Source: JAMOAW01 sp039908535 | Lineage (GTDB): Bacteria > Pseudomonadota > Magnetococcia > Magnetococcales > JADFZT01 | NCBI GenBank assembly: GCA_039908535.1 | Contig: JAMOAW010000002.1 | Span: 1-64,000 of the forward strand | Reading direction: 5' to 3' | Length of the DNA: 64,000 bases | Part shown: piece after piece, positions 15,203-23,648 of the stretch | Layout of the letters: each line of letters starts with the position of its first letter | Numbering within the stretch: the stretch's first letter is position 1 | Notes under the pieces: generated by a model | What the model was told of the DNA's origin: nothing | The model's input: only the letters and a program-made list of their open reading frames with translations | The model's database searches: none | Made by a program: the position numbers and the translations under genes

Positions 15203-18064
15203 CTATTGCAGCTCCAACGTTTGATAAAAAGAGAGTTCTTCTGGTTTGTTTTGAATTTGATTTAAAGATTCAGCCAAACAAATGGCCACGTTTGTGGGGC
15301 CGATGGCTTGGATAAAAAGTTGTTTGCCCTCCATGATCTCCCCATAGTTGATGAGAATCTCCTTTAATTCTGGATCGCCTCTTTCCAAGGTGCCTAAACC
15401 GGCTTGCGGAGAGAATGAATAGACCAAAATAAAGGCCCCACGGGTGGGAATACCGAGTTCGGTCCACTCTTGGTAAGGACCATTTTGCAGCAATATGGGT
15501 TGAAAACGGCGATTTTTTAAGCGGCCTGCATAGAGACGAAAAGGGGCTTCCCCTTGAGTGTTTTCGCTGAGAGGACCGGAGGCAAGCAGGGTCTCCCCAG
15601 GGATTAATTTTAATAAACCAATCGCCACACCGGTTTTGGCGTTTGGTTTGTATGGATCGTTGATATCCCCCATGGGCGGACGATGGACGATAAAACGCGG
15701 AATGGGGATGGATTCCTGAATTTTACGTAGGGCCGGACTAGAGGAGGATTTTTGCGCAGCAGGGGTCCATTTGACCATCCGCTCTTGAAGTATGGCCGCA
15801 AACAGAGCTTGGACCAACAAAGCCCGACTGGAGTTGCCCGCTTGTAAAATGTGAACCTCCTCTGGGAGGATCTGTCGGCTTTGAAAGGCTTGACGCATGG
15901 CGATAAAAAAACGATGAATCCCTTTGCCAACCCGCTGTACCAAATAATGGTTGAGTTGGTTGCGGTCTACCTTGAAAGTAACTTCAACTTTTTCTCTGTT
16001 GCGATTGAGAAGCTCCACTTGCAGTTCCATCCAGCGGTCGGCTTGGGCAATGCTCATCACCTCGGGGTCTACCCCAAACGATTCATTGATAATCACCCGA
16101 CCGATGGCATCGCCAATCACATCGGATCGTCTACGTGCCGCCCCGGAAGCCTGCACGGCATCCGAGCCATCCTCAGTAAGCCAATCGAAGGCCTCCCACA
16201 CCGGGCGAACTTTGGCCATAAGCAGGGTACTGTTGGTCTGGGCAACATGGGATTGATCAACAAAAAGTTCATGGCCTGGAAAACGTTTGGATTCGGGTGG
16301 ACAAGAAAATGGAATTTTGTATTGCCGACAAATCTCTAGATTTTGTAAAAAGGCCAAATAGACCATCTGGGCGACCAAATTTTCACCACCAAGATAGATG
16401 TCACCGCTTGCACCAAAATGTTTGACCACCCGTTCATAGCCTTTCACCTCTTCGTCATGACTCGGTAGCCGAAAGAGACCAAAGTCAAAGTCGGTGCTCC
16501 CGCCACCAAAATCAAAGACGCTATAGGCCGCCCCCACCGCTGTCGCCTCAATATCCAGTTCTTCCAGGGCGCAAGCCGCATAGGCAGCAGGCTCGGAGGC
16601 CTCTTCACGGACCGAAAAACGGTTCATATGTGTACTGGTCAACAAAGCATCGGGCAGACTGCGTTGTAGTCCACGGGAAAAAGAGGATAAAATGCGCTGT
16701 TTGGCTTCGCGTGGATAGGTGACAGGAAAGGTCATATAATACTCAAGAAACAAACCATTGGAGCGATGATTGATGAACAGACCCAAATAATACGCATAGA
16801 GTTCAATCGGATCAAAGGGGTCTTCCTGGGAAACGGTGATGCGTTGGCCTTTAACGGGAAGTTGCGCTTTGATGTGGCGAACTTCTATTTCGGTTCCGGT
16901 GGTTTGATCGGTAATGCGTAAGGGTTCGGTACCTGATTTTAAAGGCCATTGTTTAATGTTGGTTAAAATGCTGGCCACCACCCGTTGATCCACGGCATTC
17001 TCTCGGTAGAGGCTTAAGGCCTCATGGGAAAAGTGAAAATCGTCCCATCGGGTGAGGGGGCGATAGGCCTCTTTGTTCCAGGCGGCGATCAAGTTGGGCA
17101 GATGAATAAAGGATAAAATGGTTGGATTTTGGTAGTCAGTGGGTTCTGGGGCGCGAAATAGATCACTGATTCCCACCCGCAACAAGGAAGTCTGTCCATG
17201 TTCACGACAGGCGACAACCGTGGAACTGGTACCAAAATCAATGGCGACAACACCCTGACGCAGATCCAACTCTGGGTTACGAGCCTCCCATGGTTCTTCT
17301 AGGGTGACCTCGGTCCACTCCTCCCCTTTGGGAGGTTCGGGCTGATAAAACTCCCATAATCCTTTTTCCATATCGTAGAGATAGGCCGGTTCCAACACCG
17401 GTTGACGGGCACGCACATAGTCCCCTTCCAGAAAAAATTGTTGCAAGGCGCGCATAGAGGGTAGGGGAGGCTCTGCGTTCTGTTTGGAAAGCTCCACGGT
17501 CAGGTCATACAAAGCTTTGAGTCGTTCGGTTACCCCTGGAACATCGCGAGGAATCAAGGCATGAGCGATGATAAACGCCAAAATATCCCGTTGTCCAACG
17601 CGATGCATGGGGATGATATAGTGGATCCCATTGGAGACCCCTTCGACATCGCTGCCAACGGTTAAAGTTCGGAATCCAGGTTGTCCAGATACTGGGGTAC
17701 TGGTTAAAATGGTCCCGTTTTGAAATTTTTCGTTGTTGGTTAACAAGTTGTCTTTGATCAGGGTAGCGACCTGCTCTTGGGTTGGAATTTCCCAGTGTTT
17801 AAAGGCGTATATTTGTAATTTGGCGACATATTTAAACATCTCTTCGGCGGGAGCCTGAAATCCGTGTGGCAGCCAAAGGCAGTTTAATTGATTGTCATAT
17901 AGAAATTTTGGCACTTTGGCAAAAGAGATAAAACGTCGTTGCTGGAGAAGTTCCATCACCTCACGTCTTAAAGAGCGGAGGCGTTTTTCAGAATTTTCAT
18001 CCATTTTTGGTTGTAACTGGAACACCAAACGATTCTTTGGAAACCAAATTTTGTTGACCTTCAT
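15203..18064 (-). CDS. Large Hsp70-like ATPase of unknown role
   Basis: 953 residues. After an unrelated N-terminal region of about 265 residues, an actin/Hsp70-type ATPase fold begins: phosphate-1 loop VVAIDFGTSSTVVA (about 267-280), phosphate-2 loop FDFGGGSTDFDFG (about 515), GGENLVAQMV and a later adenosine-type segment ILQAGNSSRALLVQALF. The usual substrate-binding domain is replaced by a unique C-terminus. The frame opens 18 codons earlier, but ATG 18064 has GAGGG about 8 bases upstream. No co-chaperone (DnaJ/GrpE) is adjacent; the next genes are a short unknown protein and a hybrid kinase. Function unknown beyond probable ATP-driven chaperone or scaffold action. Confidence 0.75.
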   Translation of the reverse strand: MKVNKIWFPKNRLVFQLQPKMDENSEKRLRSLRREVMELLQQRRFISFAKVPKFLYDNQLNCLWLPHGFQAPAEEMFKYVAKLQIYAFKHWEIPTQEQVATLIKDNLLTNNEKFQNGTILTSTPVSGQPGFRTLTVGSDVEGVSNGIHYIIPMHRVGQRDILAFIIAHALIPRDVPGVTERLKALYDLTVELSKQNAEPPLPSMRALQQFFLEGDYVRARQPVLEPAYLYDMEKGLWEFYQPEPPKGEEWTEVTLEEPWEARNPELDLRQGVVAIDFGTSSTVVACREHGQTSLLRVGISDLFRAPEPTDYQNPTILSFIHLPNLIAAWNKEAYRPLTRWDDFHFSHEALSLYRENAVDQRVVASILTNIKQWPLKSGTEPLRITDQTTGTEIEVRHIKAQLPVKGQRITVSQEDPFDPIELYAYYLGLFINHRSNGLFLEYYMTFPVTYPREAKQRILSSFSRGLQRSLPDALLTSTHMNRFSVREEASEPAAYAACALEELDIEATAVGAAYSVFDFGGGSTDFDFGLFRLPSHDEEVKGYERVVKHFGASGDIYLGGENLVAQMVYLAFLQNLEICRQYKIPFSCPPESKRFPGHELFVDQSHVAQTNSTLLMAKVRPVWEAFDWLTEDGSDAVQASGAARRRSDVIGDAIGRVIINESFGVDPEVMSIAQADRWMELQVELLNRNREKVEVTFKVDRNQLNHYLVQRVGKGIHRFFIAMRQAFQSRQILPEEVHILQAGNSSRALLVQALFAAILQERMVKWTPAAQKSSSSPALRKIQESIPIPRFIVHRPPMGDINDPYKPNAKTGVAIGLLKLIPGETLLASGPLSENTQGEAPFRLYAGRLKNRRFQPILLQNGPYQEWTELGIPTRGAFILVYSFSPQAGLGTLERGDPELKEILINYGEIMEGKQLFIQAIGPTNVAICLAESLNQIQNKPEELSFYQTLELQ

Positions 18065-18342
18065 ATTGTTATCCCTCTGCCCAGGTCGTTTATGGTAAAA
18101 AATATAAAATAACGTCAAAATAACGTCATAGCAAGTTTTTTTGACGGTTTATAAAAGGGAAGATGAACTGATTGATGTTAAAATATTTAATAAATTCTTA
18201 ATGATTATATTTTTTAAAAGTTGGCATGAAAAATGTATAATAGATCATAATGGCCTTGTTTGTCGTTTATAACCATGTTTTTTTGAATCTCAAACCACTT
18301 TCACTATAAAAATGGCGAGTGGCAAAAAAAGGAGAAAAAAAG

Positions 18343-18447
18343 ATGAAAAAATTGATCAAAAAAAATCAAATGCGTTTGACAATCCAAAGAAAAGCCCCCA
18401 AACATGTTAAAAAAATCCTCAAATGGCTCAGTGCCAGGGAAGACTAA
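18343..18447 (+). CDS. Putative 34-residue cationic peptide
   Basis: Too short for standard calling. Translation begins MKKLIKKNQMRLTIQRK, continues with APKHVKKIL and ends KWLSARED. It has GGAG eight bases before the ATG and a TATAAT box at 18236-18241 upstream. About a third of the residues are Lys/Arg and hydrophobic residues are interspersed, so it could be an amphipathic helix. Codons are ordinary for the contig. The opposite strand also has an open frame here, so coding status is not settled. Confidence 0.4.
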   Translation: MKKLIKKNQMRLTIQRKAPKHVKKILKWLSARED

Positions 18448-18511
18448 CACCCAATAAGAATCATTAGGAATAAAAAAAGAGTCTCCGAGCTCTTTGTCGG
18501 ACAACAAAAAG

Positions 18512-18898
18512 CTAAGTAGCTTCTTCTTTTCCAATAAAAGTAATAGAAAAATCGGGCCAAACTGTTTCAATGCTAGATAAAATTTCACGAACAGCCAGTA
18601 TCGGGTCATGATGATCCAAAAATTCATTCAGTGCCATTTCCGCCTTCATACCAAACAAGGGCCATTCGCCAACATCGTCTAAATAACTTTTGGCTAAAAC
18701 AAAGGCCCAATAGGGCAGGTCTTCGACCTGTTCTAGGAAGGCGGAAGATCTCCTATGATCGGCCTCCCCGCCCTCTTCGGTGATCACGACCCAATGGGCT
18801 TTGGAGGAGTCCATAAAAGTTGTTAACCATTCTGGTGGGCGATCCTTGGCAATTCCAAACCAACGCGCCAAACGCTCTTCGTGAACCATGGATTCCAT
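18512..18898 (-). CDS. Hypothetical protein
   Basis: 128 residues, acidic, soluble, no signal peptide or membrane segment. Recognisable only as a compact globular protein with aromatic patches (LPYWAFVLAKSYLDDVGEW, FGMKAEMALNEFLDHHDPI). The start ATG has AAAGG about 12 bases upstream. It follows the hybrid histidine kinase gene on the same strand with only 29 bases between them, so it may be a co-transcribed output or accessory protein. No family assigned. Confidence 0.55.
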   Translation of the reverse strand: MESMVHEERLARWFGIAKDRPPEWLTTFMDSSKAHWVVITEEGGEADHRRSSAFLEQVEDLPYWAFVLAKSYLDDVGEWPLFGMKAEMALNEFLDHHDPILAVREILSSIETVWPDFSITFIGKEEAT

Positions 18899-18927
18899 GT
18901 TTATTTTATGACCTTTCTGATAATAAT

Positions 18928-21354
18928 TTAATATTTTTCGATAAAATTTTTAATTTCTTGACAGTGTTGATACATTTTTCTCTGGAGAAGATTCACCTCT
19001 TGCCAGTCGGTTTTGTTGACCGCTTCTTCTAAATCATGACATAACTGTGACATTTTATTAGCTCCGACGTTGGCACTAGCCCCTTTAAATTCATGGGCAA
19101 GCTCAGCCACCATGTCGATGTTTTCTGCCGCTGTTTGCGTTTCAATCTGCTTTAATAAATTGGTCGCTGAGAGCTGATAGATTTCCAAAAACTCCCGAAT
19201 GACAACGGGGTCATTTCCAAAATGGCTCTGTAATCGTTTGAGCTCCAGGATGGGTAATTCCTCCTTTTTTTCGATATCCTCCTCTTGGGCTGTTTGTGAA
19301 GAGTCAGAAACAGGGGGGGATGGTCGCAAGGGGTATTGTTTTAAATTGGGAATCCATTTATATAATACTTTACTTAAATTCTCTAAATTCAATGGCTTAG
19401 TTAAAAAATCGTCCATTCCAGCATTAAAACATCGATTGCGATCTTCTGGTAAGGAATCAGCGGTTAGAGCGATGATGGGGGTTTTTTCGGCTTCGTTAGC
19501 CTCTTTTTCACGTATGGCTCGAGTGGCTTGATACCCATCCATCACGGGCATTTGACAATCCATTAAAACAAGAGAAAAACGCGTGGTCTGCATAGCGCGC
19601 AAAGCTTCAATTCCGTTGACAACCGTTCGCACGCTCACCCCAAGCTTGTTGAGTAATCCTTGCGCCACCTTTTGGTTGACCACATTATCTTCGGCCAAAA
19701 GAAGCGTGGGTTCTGGAAGGGCGAGTTCGGAGAGGGTTTCGGTACTCACCGAAAGTTCTGGTTCCAGGGGTGACTCTTCTTGGCTAAGCGTGGAGGAGTC
19801 CCCATGGAGAATTTCCAAAAGACAATATTGCAATCTTTTTCTTTGCAATGGTTTGGTAAGATGGGCAATATAACCAACGGCTTGGGCCTCGTTGTATATT
19901 TTTTTATCGTTTTGAAAAGTCACTAAAATAAGTCCAGTTGGGGACAATTTTGGATCTTCTAAAACCAAATGTCCCAACTCCACATGACCCTCGCGGACGG
20001 TAGAATAATCGACAATCACCAAATCAAAGGGGTATCCGACATCGGACTCATGTTTGAGTAAAGCGAGTGCCTCTGTATGGCTTTCAACGGCGGTGGCTTG
20101 AATGTTCCAACCCAAGAGGTGGTTCATTAAGATGGTTTGACTGGTGGGGTTGCGATCGACCAACAAGACCTTGGCCCCATGTAATTGCGAGATGGCTTGC
20201 GTGGAAATGGGAAGGGGATCTTCTTCACCTTTGGGGGAACGATCTAGGGGGACCGTGAACCAAAAGGTGGAACCTTTACCCTTTTTAGATTCTACACCAA
20301 TCTCTCCCCCCATCAACTCCACCAAACGCTGGGTAATGGACAGACCAAGTCCAGCTCCGCCAAATGTACGGGTACTGCTGCCATCTAATTGTGAAAATGG
20401 TTGAAATAATTTATCTTTATCTAATCTGTGAATGCCAATTCCCGTATCGGTCACCGCAAAGCGGATGATCGCCCCTGATTTGGTTTTGTTCTCCAGGGTG
20501 GCACGAATGACCACCTCGCCTTTTTTAGTAAATTTTACCGCATTGCCAGCTAAATTTAAGAGCATTTGCCGCAATCGGCTGGGGTCACCTCGTAAAACCG
20601 TCGGAATTTTGTTGGAGACCACCCCCATGATATCCAAATTTTTTTGTTGCGCCTGAGAAGCCAGCGCCTCAGCAACCCCCTCCACCACATCCAAAGGCTT
20701 AAAATCTAAGTGTTGGATCTCCATTTTACCCGCAGAGATCATAGAGAGATCCAAAATATCGGTAATAATCGTGAGAAGAGCCTGGGCCGAATCTTTGATG
20801 GTGGTGGCAAACTCCTTTTGTTCTTTGCTTAGTTTGGTATCCATCAATAGGTCGGTCATGCCGATAATGCCGTTCATTGGCGTGCGCACTTCATGACTCA
20901 TATTGGTTAAAAATTCAGATTTCAGACGCGAGGCCTCCCATGCCAAATCTCTGGCTTGTTTGATCTCTTGTTGAATACGGAGTTTTTCTGAGCCATCTTT
21001 AAATATGGTGACACTGCCAACGATACGACCACTCTCCCATAAGGGGGCGGCGATAAAAGAGACTGGAATTAAATGGCCATTGCGGTGGGTAAAAACATCT
21101 TTTTCCACCCGAATGGTCTCTCCTTTGTTTAAACATTGCAAAACCGTACATTTTCCACCCCCTTCCAGGCAGTCTGAACCACGATTTTGACAGTGAATGA
21201 TGCCATAAAAAGGTTTACCAATTAACTCCTCACGTTGCCAACCCAGCAATTTCTCCCCCGCCGGGTTAATTAAAGTCAGACGCCCGGCTGCGTCCAGGAT
21301 GAGCAGAGCTTCGTCAAGGTGTTGGGCTAATTGAGGAAACAGTAAATCAATCAC
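18928..21354 (-). CDS. Hybrid sensor histidine kinase (PAS-HisKA-HATPase-REC-REC-Hpt)
   Basis: 808 residues, cytoplasmic. A PAS domain (about 10-125) holds four cysteines in HCQNRGSDCLEGGGKCTVLQ and C. Then come the HisKA box FLTNMSHEVRTPMNGI (His154), the ATPase N/G boxes (NLAGNAVKF, TDTGIGI, GGAGLGLSI), a first receiver with a reduced acidic pocket (LLVDRN, VIVDYS), a full receiver (LLLAEDN, VLMDCQMP, LTADS, TKPL) and a C-terminal Hpt domain with ELAHEFKGASANVGA. This is a BarA/ArcB-like phosphorelay in one protein; the final response regulator is not in the window. The PAS cysteines hint at redox or metal sensing (inference). Confidence 0.88.
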   Translation of the reverse strand: MIDLLFPQLAQHLDEALLILDAAGRLTLINPAGEKLLGWQREELIGKPFYGIIHCQNRGSDCLEGGGKCTVLQCLNKGETIRVEKDVFTHRNGHLIPVSFIAAPLWESGRIVGSVTIFKDGSEKLRIQQEIKQARDLAWEASRLKSEFLTNMSHEVRTPMNGIIGMTDLLMDTKLSKEQKEFATTIKDSAQALLTIITDILDLSMISAGKMEIQHLDFKPLDVVEGVAEALASQAQQKNLDIMGVVSNKIPTVLRGDPSRLRQMLLNLAGNAVKFTKKGEVVIRATLENKTKSGAIIRFAVTDTGIGIHRLDKDKLFQPFSQLDGSSTRTFGGAGLGLSITQRLVELMGGEIGVESKKGKGSTFWFTVPLDRSPKGEEDPLPISTQAISQLHGAKVLLVDRNPTSQTILMNHLLGWNIQATAVESHTEALALLKHESDVGYPFDLVIVDYSTVREGHVELGHLVLEDPKLSPTGLILVTFQNDKKIYNEAQAVGYIAHLTKPLQRKRLQYCLLEILHGDSSTLSQEESPLEPELSVSTETLSELALPEPTLLLAEDNVVNQKVAQGLLNKLGVSVRTVVNGIEALRAMQTTRFSLVLMDCQMPVMDGYQATRAIREKEANEAEKTPIIALTADSLPEDRNRCFNAGMDDFLTKPLNLENLSKVLYKWIPNLKQYPLRPSPPVSDSSQTAQEEDIEKKEELPILELKRLQSHFGNDPVVIREFLEIYQLSATNLLKQIETQTAAENIDMVAELAHEFKGASANVGANKMSQLCHDLEEAVNKTDWQEVNLLQRKMYQHCQEIKNFIEKY

Positions 21355-21473
21355 GGTTTGAGTTCCAATTTAGAGAATAAATCAATCATTCTATTCGCAA
21401 CCATTGTGCCACGTTCGCATGTTTGCATAAAGCATATTTTAACGATAGAGGATGATTTTATGAAAGAAGAGGT

Positions 21474-21995
21474 TCAGCGGGATTTTACCTGATATACTTT
21501 GCGTTTAAAAAGATCGGCACGACGGCTGACCAGTCGGTCGGTGAAGAGACGCCCCTCCAGATGGTCGAGTTCGTGTTGCCAGACTCTGGCTTCGAATTGA
21601 TGCAGCGTCAAGGCCCGTTCTATGCCGTAACGGTCTTGGTATTGGACGGCTATTTCGGTGGCGCGCATGACGTTACCGGTATAATCAGGAATCGAGAGAC
21701 ACCCCTCGCGTCCCACCTCCATGCCAGACCAATGGAGGATTTCTGGGTTGCAAGCGATGACCAAGCCGTGATGTCCTGGCGGTGGAGTACGTGTCAGACC
21801 ACAATGGACAATAAAAACCTGAAAAAGTTCTCCCACTTGGGGAGCGGCAATGCCCACACACCCGGGAGCGGCGTAGAGGCTTTCTAAAAGATTATCGATA
21901 AAAAATTGCAACTGTGGATCGGTAAAATCGGTCACCGGTTCGCACATGGTCCGTAAGCGTTCGTCTGGATAGATGACAAGGTCTAAAACGGACAT
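21474..21995 (-). CDS. def: Peptide deformylase
   Basis: 173 residues. The three catalytic motifs are present: GCVGIAAPQVG (motif 1), EGCLSIP (motif 2, metal Cys) and QHELDHLEG (motif 3, metal His residues and Glu). It removes the formyl group from nascent proteins' N-terminal methionine. It lies five bases after the double-ACT gene on the same strand, suggesting an operon of two; the hybrid kinase gene follows further downstream. Confidence 0.93.
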   Translation of the reverse strand: MSVLDLVIYPDERLRTMCEPVTDFTDPQLQFFIDNLLESLYAAPGCVGIAAPQVGELFQVFIVHCGLTRTPPPGHHGLVIACNPEILHWSGMEVGREGCLSIPDYTGNVMRATEIAVQYQDRYGIERALTLHQFEARVWQHELDHLEGRLFTDRLVSRRADLFKRKVYQVKSR

Positions 21996-22000
21996 GATTT

Positions 22001-22540
22001 TTAAAAGGTCACGACAGTCGATGCACGCAAGGTGATTTCAATGCCGAGCTGATGGGCCAGTTGCGTCAGACGCTCTTGAAGTTGCTCTGGATCTCCTGGT
22101 ATCTCCACTTCAATGGTCATCGCATAGATCGGTCGTTCTGGCTTGCCAGCTATGCGGGTGCAAAGATCGACAATATTTACCGAGGCCGTAGCCAATAGAT
22201 CGGTAACGCGGTAGACAATGCCGGGTTTATCAGCTCCTAAAATGTGGATTAAAAATTCGTGGTCAGGGTCAGAGGTGGTTGGTGGTAACACATCGGGTAG
22301 ATTTTTAAGCCGCCAATCCAGCTCCAGGGCGCGACAGGTTGGCTCCAAAAACGTTTCAAGGGATGGGTGCCCCGGTTCTTGGTCGTGCTGCAACACCAGC
22401 AAAATGGTAAACTCACCCCGCAGCCGGGTCATGCTGGAGTCCTCAATGTTGCATCCAGCCTGAAAAAGAGCTTGGCTCACCCGCGCAACAATGCCAGGTC
22501 GGTCCTGGCCAGAAATGGTTAACAAAGCAAAACGGCGCAT
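22001..22540 (-). CDS. Double ACT-domain protein, GcvR-like
   Basis: 179 residues, two ACT domains in tandem: ISGQDRPGIVARVSQAL near the N-terminus and LGADKPGIVYRVTDLL around residue 100. This is the architecture of GcvR, the glycine-cleavage regulator, and of related amino-acid sensing proteins. Five extra codons open upstream, but ATG 22540 is preferred because AGGA is close before it and the first ACT strand starts directly. No gcv gene is near; the effect on a partner is unknown. Confidence 0.75.
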   Translation of the reverse strand: MRRFALLTISGQDRPGIVARVSQALFQAGCNIEDSSMTRLRGEFTILLVLQHDQEPGHPSLETFLEPTCRALELDWRLKNLPDVLPPTTSDPDHEFLIHILGADKPGIVYRVTDLLATASVNIVDLCTRIAGKPERPIYAMTIEVEIPGDPEQLQERLTQLAHQLGIEITLRASTVVTF

Positions 22541-22558
22541 ATTTTTCCTAAACATCTG

Positions 22559-22676
22559 AAAAACCCTGGGGGCAATCCCCCAGACCCCTTTTTTCTTTTA
22601 ATAAAAAAAGTGGGGGAATTGGAGGACGGTTCTCCGCCCCCCCCAAGGTCTTGATTTTTATTTTTTCCGATACATG
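22559..22676 (+). repeat. Family A repeat, copy 3
   Basis: CTGGGGG-CAAT-CCCCCAG, then a T/A-rich hairpin, a diverged GGACGGTTCTCCGCCCC segment and the right-end motif TTTTTTCCGATACAT. Located just upstream of the double-ACT gene. Confidence 0.8.
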
Positions 22677-22760
22677 TATATATTCGTTTTTGTTTCACCC
22701 AATGAGGAGAGATTCCTCCATTTCAGACAAAATGTCAAACTGTTTCAGAATGTTGGATTT

Positions 22761-23208
22761 TAATTCCGGTGACACGGATTTCAATTTCAATACTGGTGAC
22801 AAATTTCAATACTGGTGACACAATACCTAATTGCTCTTTCCAATTTCAATACTGGTGACACAATACCTAATTGCTCTTTCCAATTCCAGAATTCCAGGAA
22901 TTCCGTTGACACAATACCTAATTGCTCTTTCCAATTCCAGAATTCCAGGAATTCCGTTGACACAATACATAATTGCTTTTTCCAGATTTTGGACTAGGTT
23001 TCTTTTTTCGTTTTCTGAGCAATTATATATTGTGTCACCGAAATTCTATATGAGCAATTATATATTGTGTCACCGAAATTCTATAGAAATTCTATATGAG
23101 CAATTATATATTGTGTCACCGAAATTCTATATATTGTGTCATCGAAATTCTATATTGTGTCACCGAAATTCGTTTATGAGCAATTATATATTGTGTCACC
23201 GAAATTCC
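22761..23208. repeat. Family C repeat array 1 (opposed halves)
   Basis: About six units of the core (C/T)GGTGACACAATACCTAATTGC in plus orientation (22761-22980), then about six in minus orientation (GCAATTATATATTGTGTCACCG, cited as its parts GCAATTATATATTG and TGTGTCACCG; 23017-23208). Units are cut at varying points and joined by short A/T junctions. The array ends only two bases before the small membrane-protein gene. Confidence 0.75.
22950..23045 (+). mobile_element. Family C inverted-repeat element, copy 1
   Basis: 96 bp with about 28-bp terminal inverted repeats (AATTCCGTTGACACAATA... and its near complement ending GTGTCACCGAAATT) around a TTTTGGACTAGGTTTC interior. A near-identical element lies at 23530-23626. 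It looks like a paired REP (BIME-like) or MITE unit; no transposase is nearby. Confidence 0.65.
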
Positions 23209-23209
23209 A

Positions 23210-23482
23210 ATGTCTAAAAACAAAATATGGCATGGTTTTCTTTTAAGTTTTTTATATTTGATTGGAATAACTACTTTGTATGGTCACGCTCGCGATAGCG
23301 ATAATATTCTTTTAAAATATTTATACAAACATAGTGATAATATAGAATACTTTATATTTTTGTATTTAATTCCTTTTTCTGTATTTTTCTGGAGAAAAAA
23401 ATGGCATCGCACGAATATTGGCTTATGGATTGGGAGTGTCATGTTTATTGCTCTTTTTATTGTACTAGCATTAAATGATTGA
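23210..23482 (+). CDS. Small membrane protein between two inverted-repeat elements
   Basis: 90 residues with three likely membrane segments (FLLSFLYLIGITTLYG, FIFLYLIPFSVFFW, LWIGSVMFIALFIVLAL). No family recognised. Repeat sequence runs to two bases before the ATG and no ribosome site is present, so expression is doubtful. It sits between two copies of the family C inverted-repeat element, next to the Gabija-like helicase on the opposite strand, and could be accessory cargo of this island or a decayed gene. Confidence 0.4.
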   Translation: MSKNKIWHGFLLSFLYLIGITTLYGHARDSDNILLKYLYKHSDNIEYFIFLYLIPFSVFFWRKKWHRTNIGLWIGSVMFIALFIVLALND

Positions 23483-23529
23483 AATAAAAATATTTATTTA
23501 ATAATTTGATGTATCGGAAAAATAAGCGA

Positions 23530-23626
23530 GAATTCCGGTGACACAATACATAATAGCTTTTTCCAGATTTTGGACTAGGTTTCTTTTTTTGTTTTCTGAG
23601 CAATTATGTATTGTGTCACCGGAATT
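23530..23626 (+). mobile_element. Family C inverted-repeat element, copy 2
   Basis: 97 bp: GAATTCCGGTGACACAATAC at the left end and its complement at the right (TIRs about 29 bp with one mismatch), same TTTTGGACTAGGTTTC interior as copy 1. A further fragment TTGTCACCGGAATTC follows and abuts the helicase stop codon at 23651. Confidence 0.7.
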
Positions 23627-23648
23627 CCAGATTTGTCACCGGAATTCG

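Noticed and set aside
18216..18241. Sigma-54-like promoter (TTGGCATGAAAAATGTATAAT region)
   Set aside because: The -12 element lacks the required GC; only the TATAAT is noted.
18304..18627. 107-aa reverse frame with Phe-rich C-terminus
   Set aside because: Overlaps the better-supported hypothetical gene at 18512 and is opposite an A-rich leader; composition is an artefact.
22815..23217. Plus-strand frames with repeated NSRNSVDTIPNCSFQF-like peptides
   Set aside because: Produced by the tandem repeats; no independent coding evidence.
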